This document shows, piece by piece, positions 1 through 8,400 of a stretch of DNA of 28,180 bases (positions are counted from its first letter, which is position 1; each line of letters starts with the position of its first letter). Origin of the DNA: a virus; the IMG/VR virus record IMGVR_UViG_3300033571_004576, positions 1 to 28,180 of that record. The stretch is one strand, 5' to 3'. Made by a program: the position numbers and the translations under genes. The notes under the pieces were generated by a model. The model saw nothing but the letters and a program-made list of their open reading frames with translations, made no database searches and was not told the origin of the DNA.

Positions 1-101
1 ACCAACGTGGCTTCAATCCTGCCCAGCATCCGGGAAATATCACCCGCTCGGGTGACGGGTACTCGCTCGGCAAAGGACTCATTGAGGGCGTCGTCGCTCA
101 T
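1..101 (-). CDS. Partial hypothetical protein, cut by the window edge
   Basis: An ATG at 101 opens a frame that stays open to base 1 (33 complete codons; begins MSDDALNESFAERVPVTRAG). A good ribosome binding site (GAGGCAGG directly before the ATG) and a 6-nt gap after the stop of the preceding gene at 108 support it as the next gene of the same transcript. In T7-like phages, small genes for holin, small terminase and Rz-type proteins follow the fibre genes, but the visible N-terminus shows no membrane segment or motif that would decide between them. Function unknown; the C-terminal part is outside the window. Confidence 0.6.
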   Translation of the reverse strand, partial: MSDDALNESFAERVPVTRAGDISRMLGRIEATL

Positions 102-107
102 CCTGCC

Positions 108-728
108 TCAGCTGGGGGTGGGAGCCAGCGAGTAGAGGGTCGCCAGGTTGAACTGTTCGAGCAGTTCTTGCAGTTCCTCCTGCATCTCCTGGTTGGGTGC
201 CAGCTCCTCCAGCAGGATCCAGAGGGCTGCCTGCAGGGCGGCGGGGTTCCCCCGGTCGTTGCGGGCCTCGCTGAACTGGCTCTCGAAGATCGTCAGCCGG
301 CCGCTGATCGTGGTGGACAGGCCGCTCAGCACCAGCGGCAGGACAACCTCCTGGTAGGTCCGCGAGATCAGCAGGGCCCGGTAGAACCCCACGTAATCCG
401 GTGGTGGGGTGTTGGCCGCGTCATAGGCCGCGATCTCCTTCTCCGTCGCATCACGCACGGCCCACTGCTGCAGCCAGGCCTCCTTCCCGCCCACCTCCAC
501 GGGGCCCCAGATCGGGGTCACCTCCTCCACCCTCTTGAGGCGTGGATCGACCACGGGGGGCTCCGTTGGCTTCGGACGGGCCACATACACCCCGACAGCT
601 GCCAGCGAGGCTAGCTCGTGGTCGGGCAGTTCGGCGCTCAGGCTTAGATGTGGCTCCTGGGCCCGCAGGTTGGCTGCGGTGTAGGGCCACTGAATGTAAT
701 TTTCGCGGAGTCGGAGGAGGTCGGTCAT
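108..728 (-). CDS. Hypothetical protein after the tail-fibre genes (206 aa)
   Basis: Starts at ATG 728, 5 nt after the TAA of the LamG-like gene, and ends 6 nt before the next ATG, so it belongs to the same transcript. The protein is soluble and acidic, with a proline-rich stretch near residues 50-62 (RPKPTEPPVVDPRLKR), a tryptophan-rich middle (IWGPVEVGGKEAWLQQWAV) and a mostly helical C-terminal half. The position directly after fibre/lectin genes and the general look of the N-terminal half are compatible with a fibre chaperone or a virion accessory protein, but I do not recognise a family. GC content returns to the high level of the backbone after the lower-GC LamG-like gene. Confidence 0.75.
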   Translation of the reverse strand: MTDLLRLRENYIQWPYTAANLRAQEPHLSLSAELPDHELASLAAVGVYVARPKPTEPPVVDPRLKRVEEVTPIWGPVEVGGKEAWLQQWAVRDATEKEIAAYDAANTPPPDYVGFYRALLISRTYQEVVLPLVLSGLSTTISGRLTIFESQFSEARNDRGNPAALQAALWILLEELAPNQEMQEELQELLEQFNLATLYSLAPTPS

Positions 729-733
729 GGTGG

Positions 734-1630
734 TTAAATCATCGGGGGAGCAGACTTATATGGGTGGCCTGCCGCAAGGATGCTCTGCTGGTTCCACTCA
801 GCAGGGCTAGCCAGATAGCCTTCGCACCTTTGTGCTATGTCGATGGCAGCGGATATCCCCGCAAAGGGCAAGATCAGCCACTCGAATATATCGCCAACCA
901 ATGGGATCACTGGACCCGCAGAATTGCCGGCTGCTCCTATCATCATCTGATGAGTAGAGGTCGCCGAGGACGCAGTATTTGTGAGTGTATTGCCCTGAAC
1001 TGCCGTATTACCGTTGATCCTGATCAGTGATCGATCGGCGGCGGCTGCCGCGCCGGGGTTGTTGATTACTGTGATAATTGTGGGCGTATTGGCTAGATGG
1101 GCGTTGTCTGCCGTTTCATTGAATGATGCAGCACCCGCCACCCCTCTGGATATTTGAGTAATCAATCTGTCATTGACCGGCCTGCTACTTCTGTCATCAT
1201 AAGCAATGTAGAATCCCACATTGCTTGACGATGCCGCGTTTGTTCCGCATAGTGCGTAAATCGCGTTAGGGTTACCGGTAGTTCCGGCCCTCCATAAAGC
1301 GATGAATATCCCACCAGTCGGGTTGTGCAGGATGTCCGTTATTGATTGTGCGCCAGCAAAAATCAGAAACTGCGACCCGTTAAACGTCAGCGCGGCCCTA
1401 CCATTTAAAGCATTTGACGTTATCGTAGGCCTGTTTCCGGTAGTCCCCTGGTCATAGTTTCTCCCAGCAGTTCCCTTTACGTCTCTTACTTGCTGGACGC
1501 CCGACGATACTGTAACCGTACTGGCGACATCCGGCCTCCCCCATGATTCCGTGGTGGTGTCAAAAGGCGTCCATGGCCGCTGGCCGCTGGCAGCCGCCAA
1601 GAACGCCAGATCCTGGAGCCCGAGCGTCAC
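734..1630 (-). CDS. LamG/concanavalin-like lectin-type virion protein
   Basis: Probable receptor-binding or adhesin-type virion protein of 298 aa. I chose the GTG at 1630 because it overlaps the TGA of the preceding fibre gene as GTGA; the longer frame up to 1747 is only the shadow of that gene's C-terminus. The body has the pattern of a LamG-like jelly roll: a short N-terminal segment, then alternating beta-strand sequences (NGRAALTFNGSQFLIFAG, GGIFIALWRAG, NVGFYIAYDDR, NTPTIITVINN). The end (CEGYLASPAEWN...HPYKSAPP) matches the closing motif common in phage LamG-like proteins (GYLA...LP..HPY...PP). Base composition is clearly lower in GC (about 47% in a sampled 60 bp) than the virion genes upstream, suggesting exchange of a host-range module. 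It follows two other fibre genes. The exact ligand cannot be read from the sequence. Confidence 0.8.
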   Translation of the reverse strand: MTLGLQDLAFLAAASGQRPWTPFDTTTESWGRPDVASTVTVSSGVQQVRDVKGTAGRNYDQGTTGNRPTITSNALNGRAALTFNGSQFLIFAGAQSITDILHNPTGGIFIALWRAGTTGNPNAIYALCGTNAASSSNVGFYIAYDDRSSRPVNDRLITQISRGVAGAASFNETADNAHLANTPTIITVINNPGAAAAADRSLIRINGNTAVQGNTLTNTASSATSTHQMMIGAAGNSAGPVIPLVGDIFEWLILPFAGISAAIDIAQRCEGYLASPAEWNQQSILAAGHPYKSAPPMI

Positions 1631-2886
1631 GCCTGTACCCCCCAGGCCGCGATGCAATCCGCGTCCGCCGTGCCGAAGAACGTCAGCGACAACACGCCCG
1701 TCTTTGTCGCTGCGATGTTGGCCGGCTTCGACCCGAGGAACACCCACCCCGCCGGCACTGTCAGCGTCCGCAGGGTGCCATCACAGATCAGCCGGAGTGT
1801 GACCGTCCGCCCGTCCGCCCGGTTGCTTGAGGTCAGCGTCAGGTTCCCGGTGAGGGAGATGGTGCGGTACAGGCCGGTGAGCGCCGCCATGTCCAGATCG
1901 ATGGTCGCCGCGTAGGTGATCGCTGCGGAGGCGAACGTCAGCGGCTGGGCGCCAGCGTTGGCAGCCGTGATGTCGTCCAGGTGCGCGATCGTGCCGGACT
2001 TGTTCTGCAGCGTGTAGGCGCGGTCTGCCGTGTTCGAGGTGCCGTCGAAGGTGCGGATGAATCCGTTGGCCCCTCTCCACGAAAGTGCGTTGCTGGGATT
2101 CGCGTAGAGCGTGAAGCCTGTGGTCGGTGCTGCCGGCGCCGTGCCCGCCAGGAATGACGCCAGCGTGAGCCGCCCGCTGGTGGGATCGATCAGCAACCCC
2201 GAGGCACCAGCGAAGGCGCCGCCCGCTGTGCGGTACTGCGTCTGGCCCGTGCTGCCGCCAGGGGTGGGAAGTGTGGGGATGCCACTCAGGTCCCCATAGG
2301 CCCCGCTCAGGGCCACCGGGCTCAGGCCGAGGAGCACCTGCTGCGCCGGCACGTTCGCCGCCGTGAACAGTGCCCTGCCGGCCGCCGTGCTGTCGCTGAT
2401 CGAGGTGGCCAGCTGCGTGTGGGGCAGCGGGGCCCTGGCATCGGTGAACCGTGCATCGTCGCCAGCGGCCACCGTGCCGGCTGCGGTGCCGACATTCCGC
2501 GCCGCAGCGTTGCCCAGGGTCGGGCGACCGCTCAGGTCCGCATAGGCCCCGCTGGTGGCCACCGGCGCCAGGGCTGCGGCGATCACACCCAGGGAGTCGA
2601 GCAGGGTCTTATCCGCTGCGGTCAGCAGCCCCGCCAGGAGGGTGGTTGCCGCCGGCACCGTCGCATCGACGCCGGTGCTGCTGGCGATGTCGAGGGTGCT
2701 GGCGTTCCTGTTGATGATCGACAGGCTTGTGGGGGATCCGCCTTCTCCCCCGCCACCCGGCACGCCCCCGCTGTCTACAAGCTGCCGCTGGGTGAGTGTG
2801 CCGCCCCAAGAGGAATCTTCGCTCATGCCACCCATGAACTGGTTCAGCGTGACGCCGCCACCCCAATCGAGGTCTTCCCCGGGCAT
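1627..2886 (-). CDS. Repeat-containing tail fibre-like protein
   Basis: Probable tail fibre subunit of 419 aa. ATG 2886 is the first possible start after an in-frame TAG at 2919-2917, but it has no good ribosome binding site; the ATG at 2826 (MSEDSSWGG) is an alternative. The N-terminus contains two related short units (MPGEDLDWGGGVTLNQ and MSEDSSWGGTLTQRQ). Two copies of a fibre repeat follow (PVATSGAYADLSGRPTLG near residues 109-125 and PVALSGAYGDLSGIPTL near 190-206), a repeat type common in phage tail fibres. The C-terminal ~120 residues form a beta-rich domain (DLDMAALTGLYRTISLTGN...ending CIAAWGVQA) of the kind seen at fibre tips. It sits between the tailspike and the LamG-like gene and ends in a GTGA overlap with the latter. 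Receptor unknown. Confidence 0.75.
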   Translation of the reverse strand: MPGEDLDWGGGVTLNQFMGGMSEDSSWGGTLTQRQLVDSGGVPGGGGEGGSPTSLSIINRNASTLDIASSTGVDATVPAATTLLAGLLTAADKTLLDSLGVIAAALAPVATSGAYADLSGRPTLGNAAARNVGTAAGTVAAGDDARFTDARAPLPHTQLATSISDSTAAGRALFTAANVPAQQVLLGLSPVALSGAYGDLSGIPTLPTPGGSTGQTQYRTAGGAFAGASGLLIDPTSGRLTLASFLAGTAPAAPTTGFTLYANPSNALSWRGANGFIRTFDGTSNTADRAYTLQNKSGTIAHLDDITAANAGAQPLTFASAAITYAATIDLDMAALTGLYRTISLTGNLTLTSSNRADGRTVTLRLICDGTLRTLTVPAGWVFLGSKPANIAATKTGVLSLTFFGTADADCIAAWGVQA

Positions 2887-2915
2887 GACGAAAGGAGGCG
2901 GCGACTCCCTGGAAG

Positions 2916-2931
2916 TCTACGTGGGTGCAGA
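2916..2931 (-). promoter_or_regulatory. Degenerate copy of the junction hairpin, upstream of the second fibre gene
   Basis: Coding-strand sequence TCTGCACCCACGTAGA in the 108-nt gap between the tailspike stop and the next fibre start. The left half with its flanking base (CTCTGCACCC) is identical over ten bases to the palindrome before the tailspike gene, but the right half is degenerate; as RNA it still pairs TCTGC with GTAGA through one G-U. The rest of the gap (2887-2994) contains no other feature except an in-frame remnant described in the findings. Confidence 0.4.
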
Positions 2932-2994
2932 GGTGGCGCCATCCCTGCGGCGGATCACGCCGGGGCCAAGGAGTGGGAGCGCTGCGGCTGGGCG

Positions 2995-5151
2995 TTATGC
3001 GGTCCTGGCGATGCTCAGGAAGGCATCATTTCGGTTGTAACTCAGCGGGTTGCCAGAGTCCTGCCAGATTTCAAAGCGGATATTATCCCCCTGCGCAAGA
3101 TAGAGGACGGCAGTGGCGAATACCCGCGTGTAACTCGTTGGGTGCGGAGGGAAGCGCATTTCCTGGCCGATTGGCGCACCGTTTCGCAAAATCTGAATCT
3201 TCCTGTTACCCGTGCTGTTGGCGTTAAAGGTGGCCGTTGCGTTGATCAAATACAGGCCCGATTCTTTGATATAAGCAGCGGCTGCATTGCTTGATGTGCT
3301 GTGCAGGCCTGAGGCGTCGTAAATCTCTGTGCCGAGCAAGTCCACAGCGGTCCACTCGCTGGTTTGCGTGACCCCTGCATTTGCGTCCCCCTTCAGGGTC
3401 GCACCGGGGAACTGAATCCCCTGATAATGCACAGCAGCCCCGCTCACCTCGCAATTCTTGCACGAAATGGTGATGTTCTTGTTGTAGTCCGTGGCGAGTG
3501 GGTTGATCGCAGGAACATTGTTCGCAAATCCGTAGCCAGTGGTTGGCACTGCTTGATTGTCCTCGACGGAGCACCCAACAAACTTTATATCTCTTGGGTA
3601 CAAGCCATCGCTGTCTGTGTCTACATAGAACCCAGCCCGTGTTACATCAGCCCACCCTCCGGGCAGGCAGTTGACAGCCTTGCACCCTACGAAAAGGAGG
3701 CCCTGAGTCCTAAAGCTGTTGTTAGCAAGCGGGTGGGCAGGTTCTTGCGAAGAGCACACAAATCCGGATCCGGTCGTGTTATTCGCTATGCACCCAACGA
3801 TCAGGCCATCATGGGTAACGTTGGCAAACTTAAATCCCCAGGTGCCTGAGTTGTTGGCCGCACATCCTGTCAGCGTGAAACGCCTGTTCCCTTCGTAGGA
3901 GGAAGGGCTTGTGCCGTCGATAACGCTTCCTGAAAAGTCGAAGCCTTGGTCGGCGATGGTAGGGATGCAGTTGTTTACGGCGAAGTCTCGGCACTCAGCA
4001 AAAAGGAATCCACGGGTCCACTTCAGCGTGACAACTCCGGCGAGCCTGGTCCGTAAGTTGTATGCCTGGCAGTCGTCAAGTGTAAAGTTAGCGCAGTTGT
4101 TAATATGGAATCCATTCTGCGAATCATTGGTAGGGTCCGGGGAAGATCCTGATACGCGGTCTCTGACCATGCAGCTGACCACGCTGAAGCGCTTGGCGTG
4201 ACGGATGTGGATACCAGTGCCGCAACCATTCCCGGTAACGGTGACGTTTGAAATGTAAAAGCTCTCGACGTAGGTAGTAGTGGTCCCAGGGCCGGAGCCG
4301 GATTGAGTGCCCAGAACGAACAGCCCGCTATTCACGTCATCCCCGAACAGCGTTGTGATATTGGTGCCCATGTTGATATTGACGTTCTCTACAAGGAAGC
4401 CAGAGATTCCCTCAATACGCAAGGTATGAGCTTGGGAAACGGTAGTGTTGCCGATCTGAATGAGGGTTGCGTTCCTTAGGCCCTTGAAAGATGTGGGCTG
4501 AAGGGTTCCATTGATCGCATACGAAAGCCCCCCTCCGTCTATAACTTTCCCGCTTTCAAGTGCGGCCTTGAGTGCGGCCCGGTCATCCGTGACCCCATCC
4601 CCCACTGCCCCGAAGGCCAACGGGGTCAGGGTGGTGCCGGCGGTGCCCTCGATCTCGGAAATGAGCTGCTTGAGCGCTCGCCCCTGGTTGGCGCTCAGCG
4701 CCGCCAGTTGGCTGGTGCTGGTCAGGTTGTCGATCACCTGGATCAGTGGCGCACCGCCCGCCACAAGGGCAATGGCGTCCTGCGTGATCGCCACCCGGTC
4801 GATGTACTCCTGAACTGCGTACAGGTTCTGGAGGTCTGCAGCGGTCAGCTCAGCAGCCGTGGGCGGGCTGCCGGCCTGCCACACCGATACCAGCGAATCG
4901 ATGGGGGTCACCCTCGCCACCGTGACCGTCTTCCCCAGTGGCGGGGGGACGGTCACGGTCACCAAGGTGTCACTCGGCCAGGTGAAGCCAGTTCCCGGCG
5001 CCAGCTCGCTCTCGAACTCCCCGGTGGTCGCGTTCCTGTTGATGTAGACCCGGACGTGTTCGCGGGCGATGTAAGGGAACGGCACCGCGAACGTGACGGT
5101 GGATCCATTCCCATCGTAAGTGCGATAGGAGTAAGGGGTGGGGAGCGCCAC
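2995..5151 (-). CDS. Tailspike / T7 gp17-like tail fibre with beta-helix domain
   Basis: Tail fibre or spike of 718 aa that should bind the host surface and may degrade polysaccharide. Residues 1-115 resemble the T7 gp17 N-terminal anchoring domain (SYRTYDGNGSTVTFAVPFPYIAR..., ...AADLQNLYAVQEYIDR). A short linker with SANQGRALKQLI follows. From about residue 175 (AFGAVGDGVTDDRAALKAAL) to about 560 there is a pectate-lyase-3/right-handed beta-helix pattern with repeated N-rich strands, typical of depolymerase spikes. The last ~120 residues (SEWTAVDLLGTEIYD...GLYLINATATFNAN...) look like a C1q-like jelly roll used for trimerisation. The only start available is GTG 5151, since an in-frame TGA lies at 5178-5176; it sits 6 nt after a perfect 18-nt hairpin and lacks a strong ribosome binding site. 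GC content falls from the anchor region to the beta-helix, suggesting domain exchange. Confidence 0.88.
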   Translation of the reverse strand: MALPTPYSYRTYDGNGSTVTFAVPFPYIAREHVRVYINRNATTGEFESELAPGTGFTWPSDTLVTVTVPPPLGKTVTVARVTPIDSLVSVWQAGSPPTAAELTAADLQNLYAVQEYIDRVAITQDAIALVAGGAPLIQVIDNLTSTSQLAALSANQGRALKQLISEIEGTAGTTLTPLAFGAVGDGVTDDRAALKAALESGKVIDGGGLSYAINGTLQPTSFKGLRNATLIQIGNTTVSQAHTLRIEGISGFLVENVNINMGTNITTLFGDDVNSGLFVLGTQSGSGPGTTTTYVESFYISNVTVTGNGCGTGIHIRHAKRFSVVSCMVRDRVSGSSPDPTNDSQNGFHINNCANFTLDDCQAYNLRTRLAGVVTLKWTRGFLFAECRDFAVNNCIPTIADQGFDFSGSVIDGTSPSSYEGNRRFTLTGCAANNSGTWGFKFANVTHDGLIVGCIANNTTGSGFVCSSQEPAHPLANNSFRTQGLLFVGCKAVNCLPGGWADVTRAGFYVDTDSDGLYPRDIKFVGCSVEDNQAVPTTGYGFANNVPAINPLATDYNKNITISCKNCEVSGAAVHYQGIQFPGATLKGDANAGVTQTSEWTAVDLLGTEIYDASGLHSTSSNAAAAYIKESGLYLINATATFNANSTGNRKIQILRNGAPIGQEMRFPPHPTSYTRVFATAVLYLAQGDNIRFEIWQDSGNPLSYNRNDAFLSIARTA

Positions 5152-5157
5152 GGACTG

Positions 5158-5175
5158 CTCTGCACGGGTGCAGAG
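5158..5175 (-). promoter_or_regulatory. Perfect hairpin/palindrome before the tailspike gene
   Basis: CTCTGCACCCGTGCAGAG on the coding strand: 7-bp perfect arms around a CCCG loop, filling most of the 24-nt gap between the small membrane protein gene and the tailspike GTG. It belongs to a family with core CTGCANCC(C/G)TGCAG found at the gapped gene junctions of this genome. It may be a phage promoter (compare T7 phi17, just upstream of the tail fibre gene), an operator, or an mRNA hairpin masking the start; the sequence alone does not decide. There is no T-run, so it is not a standard terminator. Confidence 0.55.
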
Positions 5176-5430
5176 TCATTCTGCCGGGTCGTCCTCCTCG
5201 CGCCTAGTTCGGCGTCGTGCCTGGTTCAGGGCCGGGTTGGGGGTCCAGAAGCCGGTCTCGTAGCCAGCGCGGCCCGCAGTCCCCAGGCCCGCCAGGGCGC
5301 CGCCGGTCAGGTAGCAGCTGTCCACCTTGCCGCCGTGCACCCGGCAGTCAACCAGAAAAATTACCCCGAAGGCGATGGCCAGCCAGGAGGCCCCGCCGAT
5401 GGCGCGGGCAGTGGCGCGGGGATCCCTCAC
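5176..5430 (-). CDS. Small membrane protein (84 aa), holin candidate
   Basis: Starts at GTG 5430, overlapping the TGA of the upstream giant gene as GTGA, so it is probably translationally coupled to it. A clear membrane segment is present at about residues 12-28 (GGASWLAIAFGVIFLVD). A second weakly hydrophobic, glycine/alanine-rich stretch lies at about 39-55. The tail is charged and ends RRRTRREEDDPAE. A small membrane protein with a charged C-terminus next to the tail fibre gene resembles the placement of the T7 holin gp17.5, although here it precedes the fibre gene. It could equally be a virion-associated membrane protein. Function is inferred from topology and position only. Confidence 0.7.
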   Translation of the reverse strand: MRDPRATARAIGGASWLAIAFGVIFLVDCRVHGGKVDSCYLTGGALAGLGTAGRAGYETGFWTPNPALNQARRRTRREEDDPAE

Positions 5431-8400
5431 CTCGCGCCACTCAGGGCGTTGATGATCGCCTGCAGCTTCTCCAGCGACTCCTTGGTGCGGGCCTTGACCG
5501 CAGTGGTCTTGGCATCGCTCCAGGCCTTGGCCTCGGCGCTCTTGCCTTCCCTGGCGCGAATCTCCAGCTCGTTGCGGGTCCGCTCCAGGTAATGCTCCTT
5601 GATGATCTGGATCATCAGCTGGGCCGGCTGCTGGCGTCGCAGCGACTGGGGCATGTCCTTGCGGGACAGGTCGGAGGTCAGCCGGGGGTCGGCCTCAAAC
5701 CGCTGGTAGAGCGGGTCGTTGAACAGGGAGCGCATGGCCTCGGCCACCTTCTTCCCCCTGACGTGCTTCTCGAGGTAGCTGGCCAGTTCGATGCTGACCG
5801 TCTCCCCGTCCTTCACCCGGACCCCGTTGGGCAGGACCGCCTGGTACTCGATCGGGTATCTGGCTGTGATGTTCCTGCCGGTCATCTCGTTAAGGGCCAG
5901 CAGCTTGTCACCCCTGACCGATCCGTAGATGTCCACGAACTCCCGCTGCAGGGCTGCAGACATCCCCACCCCGTCGAGGTTGCGGCGGCGGAGCTGCACC
6001 GGCGGGTCCAGCGCACCCATGGCCTCCAGCTCGGGATAGATCGGATCGTTTGGCCAGGCGCCAGGGAAGCCGATCGGGATCACCTTGGCGAAATCGATGC
6101 CGGCGATGTGGCCTCGGGGGCTGCCCAGCCAGTCCACATCTTTCTTGTTGCCTTGGAAGCCGGCCACGAACGGCACGGCGCTGTAGGCGAAATCCCGGAG
6201 CCTCTTCTGCACATCGGCCAGGGGGCCATCGATGTCACCAGCGAGGCCCAGCTGGTACTGCATCATGGGGGTGTTCTTGCCGTCCTGGTACTGGTTGGCC
6301 AGGTCCATGCCGAAAAGGCGCTCGACCGAGTTCACGGCGCCGACGAAGGGCACATAGCCGCCCTTCACCATGAAGCCACCGAACTTGATCAGCGCATCCC
6401 ACGCATCCATGTTCCCGTCCCCCAAGGCACTGACCAGTTGCTGCAGCTGAGCCATACCGGTGCCGCGCATGATGTAGCCGGTCAGCACCTGGGCGACCCC
6501 GTTGAACAACTCGTTGCCGTCCAGGTCGCTGGCGCCCGCCTTGGTCGCCGCGTCCTTGACGTCCTTCCACAAGAACAGGGTGGACAAGATGGGGATGCCG
6601 CCCAGGTAGGGGAGCCCCATGAAGCTGTTCCGCTTGGCGGGATCGGGGTGGGTGTTGCCGGTGATCAGGCCTGCCTGGTCCACGGCGGTGAACAGGGACA
6701 GCAGGCCCAGGGAAATGACCCAGTGGCCAGCCACTTCCTGAAAGAGCTCATCGTCCGAAGCCTTCCGGAACCCTTCGCCGACGTCGGAGAAAAAGCTCCC
6801 GACCCCCTTAAAGTCTGTCTGCTTATAGATCATCGCCAGCATCTTGATCGGGTCGTAGAAGGGGCCGGTGGCCAGCCGCAGATCGAACAGAGTGGCATTG
6901 GCCGGGGCCCGCCAGTAGGGCACGATCGTGTCGAGCCTCCAATCCTTTTTCGCCGCCATCACTGTGCGGTCAACGCCGCTGATCCAGTCTGTCCCGGGCT
7001 CCGCGCCCATGATGCGGCCCCAGTCCGAACTCGGCGTGCCCTGCATCCGCATCTCGGCTGAGTAGTTGAAGGCCCGCACCGATGCGGGGGTGGCAAAGGT
7101 TGGGCCACCGGCCACCTTCTGCTTCACCATCAGGTCCATCACCTCCTGATCGGTGTACCGGAAAAGGTCGTCATCGACCTCAGGCATCCCGTCAAGGCCC
7201 AGCTGGCCATCCATCTGGCCCAGTTTGTGCTGCTTGCGATACGCCTTGATGTTCGCCTCCGTGGGCGTCACCTGATAGATCGCCTGTTCGATCTGGTCCT
7301 GCACCCAGACGTCACGCTTGGCGGGGGTGTCCAGCTCCAGCGTCACTGCCTCAGCCCTGGCCTTCACCTCCAGGTCGCTCATCAGGTGGAACATGTATTG
7401 GAACTTCCCGTGCACCTCATCGAAGGCGCCGAGCAACCGGAGGGCCGGCTGCAGGGGCATGTCGTGCCACAGCTCCTGCAGCTTCAGTCGGACGGCCACA
7501 TTCAACTTGGGCCCGGCCATTGCCACGTTGGCCAGGAAGTTCTTGGTGGCCCACTGCTGCTGTGCGATCCGGTTGGCCTCTGCCCGCACCTCTGCGTTGG
7601 TGCTCATCCGTTTGCCGTAGGTGTCGGGGTTGCCCCCGAACTGACTTTTGCCCCTGAGCACGGCATCCTTGAATAGCTTCTTAAGCCCCTGCCGCGTCAT
7701 GTGTAGGGCGTAGTTGTAGGCCTTGGCGCTGATCTTGGCGCTGTCCAGCAGCCCCAGCCGCTTCAGGCTGCCGGTGCCGGCGGGGACCATCACCAGCCCG
7801 TTCTTCATGGTCTTCTGAAGGGGCCCGTAGAGCATCATTGAGATGTTGGGCATTTCCCCGGACTTGATCAGGGTGACGGTGCTCGATAGCTGCGAGTCCT
7901 TGACCCAGGCCCGCCCCAGTCGCATGGTGGTGTTGAACCAGTCCTTGTCCAGCTTGGCCTTGGGGTCGATGCCTTCGATCTCCAGGGCCTCCACGATGTC
8001 CCGGAGCTGCTGGGCGCCGCCGGGGCCCTGATCCACCGCGTCGATGATGCGGCCGATCACGGAATCAGGACCGACATCCTCAGCCGTCAGCCCCAGGGTT
8101 TCCTCCGGGCCTATCACGCGGGTGGGCATCACGTCTCCATCCTTGGCGCCCTCGGCGCCCCCGGGGATCAGCCGGTCCTCGGGCTTGGACAGCCAAGGCA
8201 CATCAATGAAGTCGGGGATGTCCCCCTCGATCATGTCCGACTGCAGGCTCCGCAGGGTCTTGGCGGTTTGCCCACGGGCGAAGGCCCAGTGGCGCTCACC
8301 CAGTAGGGCCAGCTTCGACCACTTGTAGGCGTCTTGCTTGTACGCGGCGGGCACCTCGGCGCCGGGCAGCCCCTCCATGAAGTCGGCCAGCCTCTCGGTG

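Noticed and set aside
5217-7061. 614-aa open frame on the plus strand
   Set aside because: It is antisense to the 1194-aa virion protein and the small membrane protein gene, has a low-complexity composition (G/H/L/R-rich) and no domain; long antisense frames are expected in GC-rich DNA.
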